Shown here: positions 61,987 through 64,000 of the stretch, piece by piece
Layout of the letters: each line of letters opens with the position of its first letter
Numbering within the stretch: the stretch's first letter is position 1
Source: Palsa-1400 sp036501625
Lineage (GTDB): Bacteria; Verrucomicrobiota; Verrucomicrobiia; Limisphaerales; Palsa-1400
Length of the DNA stretch: 64,000 nt
Assembly: GCA_036501625.1 (NCBI GenBank)
Contig: DASXZY010000046.1
Coordinates: 62,001 to 126,000 of the forward strand
Reading direction: 5' to 3'
The notes under the pieces: generated by a model
Told to the model about the DNA's origin: nothing
Seen by the model: the letters and a program-made list of their open reading frames with translations, nothing else
Databases searched by the model: none
Translations under genes and position numbers: made by a program

Positions 61987-64000
61987 TTACCATGCCCAAG
62001 ACAGGCCGCCGTAGAACGAGCGGCCGTCGCCGGGGTGGAAGAGCGTGTAGGGGCCGTTGGCCGCGAATTGCGCGGACGGAATCGGATCGACCGACGAGGC
62101 GTAAACTTTGTCCGTCAGGTTCTTGGCCTCAAAGAAGACCGTGAATCCGTATTTTGACTCGTAGCTGATCCGGAAGCCCAGCAGCGCGTAGGGGTCGGCG
62201 AAGAGCGTGTTTTCGTGATCGACGGGATATTTGGTGATGTTCCAATCGAGAGTCGGCCCGGCACGAAGGCCCCACGGCGTCGAGTAGCGCAATTCGGCCT
62301 CGTACAAGTAAATCGGAATGCCGCCAATTCTGTTGTTGCCGTAGGTTGGGTCCTGTTCAAACGTAAAATCGTTCAGCGTAAACGTTTGGTCCAGCGCCAG
62401 GCTTTGCGAGGCGGGCGAAGCGTGGCCCTGTTTTATGGCCGCATTGAGCAATTCAACATCGACACCCAGTTCGATGCCTTGATGGATGGCGTGCGGAATG
62501 TTGACCGCTCCCGAATTGGCGCCGGCGGAATTGTTGATCTCCAGCAATTCGTTCCTGACCCAACTGCGGTAGATCGCGAAATCCCAATCCACCCGGCCGT
62601 ATTCGCCGCGCGTGCCCAACTCGGCGGTCCAGGCCTGCTGCGGCTCTAACGGGGTGAATTCGACATCGGGATCGCCGTCGAAATCCACCATGTTATCGAA
62701 CGATGGCGCCTGCCAGGTGCGGCTGACATTGAAGAAAACCTGATTGTTGCTGTTAAACGCCCAGATCAGGCCCGCCTTTGGATTGATCCCGCGAAAAATA
62801 ATGTCGTCCGACGTCTCGGGGTGAAAATAAAAATCGCTAAAATGCCGCTGCGCGTAGGTGGCTTGAACGCCGATGACGGCTGAAAATTGGTCCGAAAAAT
62901 ACTGCTGATCCTCGGCAAAGAGCGGAGCATTGACGGAAAGCTCGGCGTCATGAGAAAGAGGCCCCCCCCGCGAACCGTTGACATTCACGAAATTCTGATC
63001 GACTTCCCGTTCCACGTTGGGTGTGAACCCGGCCGTAATCACGTTGCGCTGGCCGAAAAGTTCGGTATTGCCGGTGAAGTTCAAGATCAACCCGACGTTA
63101 TCCGCGTAGAAGTCCTGGATGCCTCCAGCGCCCTCGTCGTTGGACGGCCCTTTTTCCGTGATGTTGCGGTGCCACCAAAAGGCTCCGGCGTCGCTTTCGG
63201 TGTTAAGCGTCTTCAAGGTCACTTTGTCGGCCAGCCGCAGATAATACCAGTCCTTGTTGTAATCCTGGGAGATGGCATAGGGCGTCGCGCCGGGCGCGGG
63301 AGCATCGGGGTCTGTTTGCCGCGGATCGGCCTGCATCTCGGCCTTGGTCAGGCCGCCCGGAAGCAAACGATCGGTGCGGTCCAGTATGAGGAAGAGGCGA
63401 TTCTCCGCGTTGCTGCTAAAACGATAGCCGAAATTCGCGACCATGATCTCGGTGTTCTCCACGCTGTGCTCGCGATAGCCGGAGCGCCCGCGCTCGTCGA
63501 GCGAAACGTAATAATCAAACGGGCCATCGACCATGCCGGAGGTGACCTGCGCCTGAATAAAACCGTAGCTGCCGCCTTCAACCCGCACGGCCAGCGGGCT
63601 TGCGTCATAACCGGTGATCGAGGTCAGGTTGATAGCTCCCCCCAGCGAAAGCGAACCGTATTTGAACGCCGAGGCGCCGCGATAAATTTCCGCGTATTTT
63701 ATGGTTGCCACGTCAAAGTCTTCCAGAATCACCTCACCATCGCCTTGATTGAACGTGAATCCATCCAGCAGGACGTTCAGGCCCAATGGTTCGTCCTCGG
63801 ACAATATGCCGGAGCCGCGAATGGAGATTTTGCTCACTTCCATTTCGTTTTCCGATTGCAGCGTGACGCCGGGCACGCCATGCAAAAGATCATCGAAGTT
63901 CATCCCCCGCCCTTCCCTTAGTCGCTCCGTTCCGCGCAAGGTGAACGCGCCCGGGTCCTGGTTCTTTTGCTCCGCCGCCTGGTCAATTGAAGGCGAGGTC
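61987..64000 (-). CDS. TonB-dependent receptor, 5'-truncated by window edge
   Basis: About 670 residues are visible, and the reading frame runs past the right edge, so the signal peptide and TonB box are missing. The plug domain starts near QDPGAFTLRGTERLREGRGM, with KISIRGSGILSEDEPLGLNV and an IYRGASAFKYGSLSLGGAIN end. The rest alternates long beta strands, and the last residues FYGGLSWAW end in an aromatic, as required for barrel insertion. It probably imports a siderophore, vitamin or glycan fragment; the neighbouring sugar locus suggests but does not prove a glycan. Confidence 0.9.
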   Translation of the reverse strand, partial: TSPSIDQAAEQKNQDPGAFTLRGTERLREGRGMNFDDLLHGVPGVTLQSENEMEVSKISIRGSGILSEDEPLGLNVLLDGFTFNQGDGEVILEDFDVATIKYAEIYRGASAFKYGSLSLGGAINLTSITGYDASPLAVRVEGGSYGFIQAQVTSGMVDGPFDYYVSLDERGRSGYREHSVENTEIMVANFGYRFSSNAENRLFLILDRTDRLLPGGLTKAEMQADPRQTDPDAPAPGATPYAISQDYNKDWYYLRLADKVTLKTLNTESDAGAFWWHRNITEKGPSNDEGAGGIQDFYADNVGLILNFTGNTELFGQRNVITAGFTPNVEREVDQNFVNVNGSRGGPLSHDAELSVNAPLFAEDQQYFSDQFSAVIGVQATYAQRHFSDFYFHPETSDDIIFRGINPKAGLIWAFNSNNQVFFNVSRTWQAPSFDNMVDFDGDPDVEFTPLEPQQAWTAELGTRGEYGRVDWDFAIYRSWVRNELLEINNSAGANSGAVNIPHAIHQGIELGVDVELLNAAIKQGHASPASQSLALDQTFTLNDFTFEQDPTYGNNRIGGIPIYLYEAELRYSTPWGLRAGPTLDWNITKYPVDHENTLFADPYALLGFRISYESKYGFTVFFEAKNLTDKVYASSVDPIPSAQFAANGPYTLFHPGDGRSFYGGLSWAW

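Overview
The window looks like chromosomal DNA of a GC-rich, free-living, Gram-negative member of the Verrucomicrobiota, probably the Pedosphaera/Limisphaerales side. This is inferred from gene content, not from a marker-gene tree. The signs are an outer membrane (lpxA, Tol-Pal, a TonB-dependent receptor), flagellar chaperones, giant secreted LamG and immunoglobulin-like proteins, pseudopilins carrying the H-X9-DG signature, a propeller-type hybrid sensor kinase and glycoside hydrolase family 106. No rRNA, tRNA, CRISPR array or prophage was seen.

Layout. 1-3.0 kb: the tail of an AlkA-like DNA glycosylase, an exported Gfo/Idh/MocA oxidoreductase, a glycine-rich exported protein and an A-type iron-sulfur carrier. 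3.4-7.7 kb (minus strand): cysS, a FliT-like/FliS/FlgM-like trio, a lipoprotein, an ABC ATPase and an overlapping 52-residue membrane protein. 7.8-16.1 kb: an L,D-transpeptidase, an APC permease, a sedolisin protease with a small exported partner, a rhomboid protease, and a PstI/BsuBI-type restriction endonuclease that keeps only the last ~90 residues of its methyltransferase. 16.5-21.9 kb: tolQ-tolR-tolA/tonB-tolB-pal, then a lipoprotein, an acetyltransferase and a small membrane protein. 21.9-30.8 kb (minus strand): an unrecognised protein, a 1,385-residue LamG protein, a pseudopilin and an Ig-like secreted protein. 31-41 kb: typA, a large hybrid histidine kinase, rpsT, lpxA, recA and an aldo/keto reductase. 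41-49 kb: an exported protein of unknown role, a LuxR-type response regulator with its PAS kinase, and a 1,338-residue autotransporter-repeat protein. 49-64 kb (minus strand): a likely deoxysugar-polysaccharide locus of GH106 rhamnosidase, fucose/arabinose-isomerase-like protein, pseudopilin, giant LamG protein and AraC regulator, followed by a MoaD-like/BNR pair and a TonB-dependent receptor cut by the window edge.

How the genes work together. The receptor, AraC regulator, GH106 enzyme and sugar isomerase form a plausible route for sensing, cutting and metabolising rhamnose- or fucose-rich glycans. The giant adhesin-like proteins and pseudopilins look like surface or secreted partners. Six exported proteins, plus one broken remnant, end in a similar short C-terminal module finishing in an aromatic-aromatic-Arg-like motif, which is a candidate export or anchoring signal. 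A second strong signal is that I find no CTGCAG (the PstI-family target) anywhere in the 64 kb, although its overlapping 5-mers are common. That fits long exposure to the restriction enzyme whose methyltransferase is truncated here.
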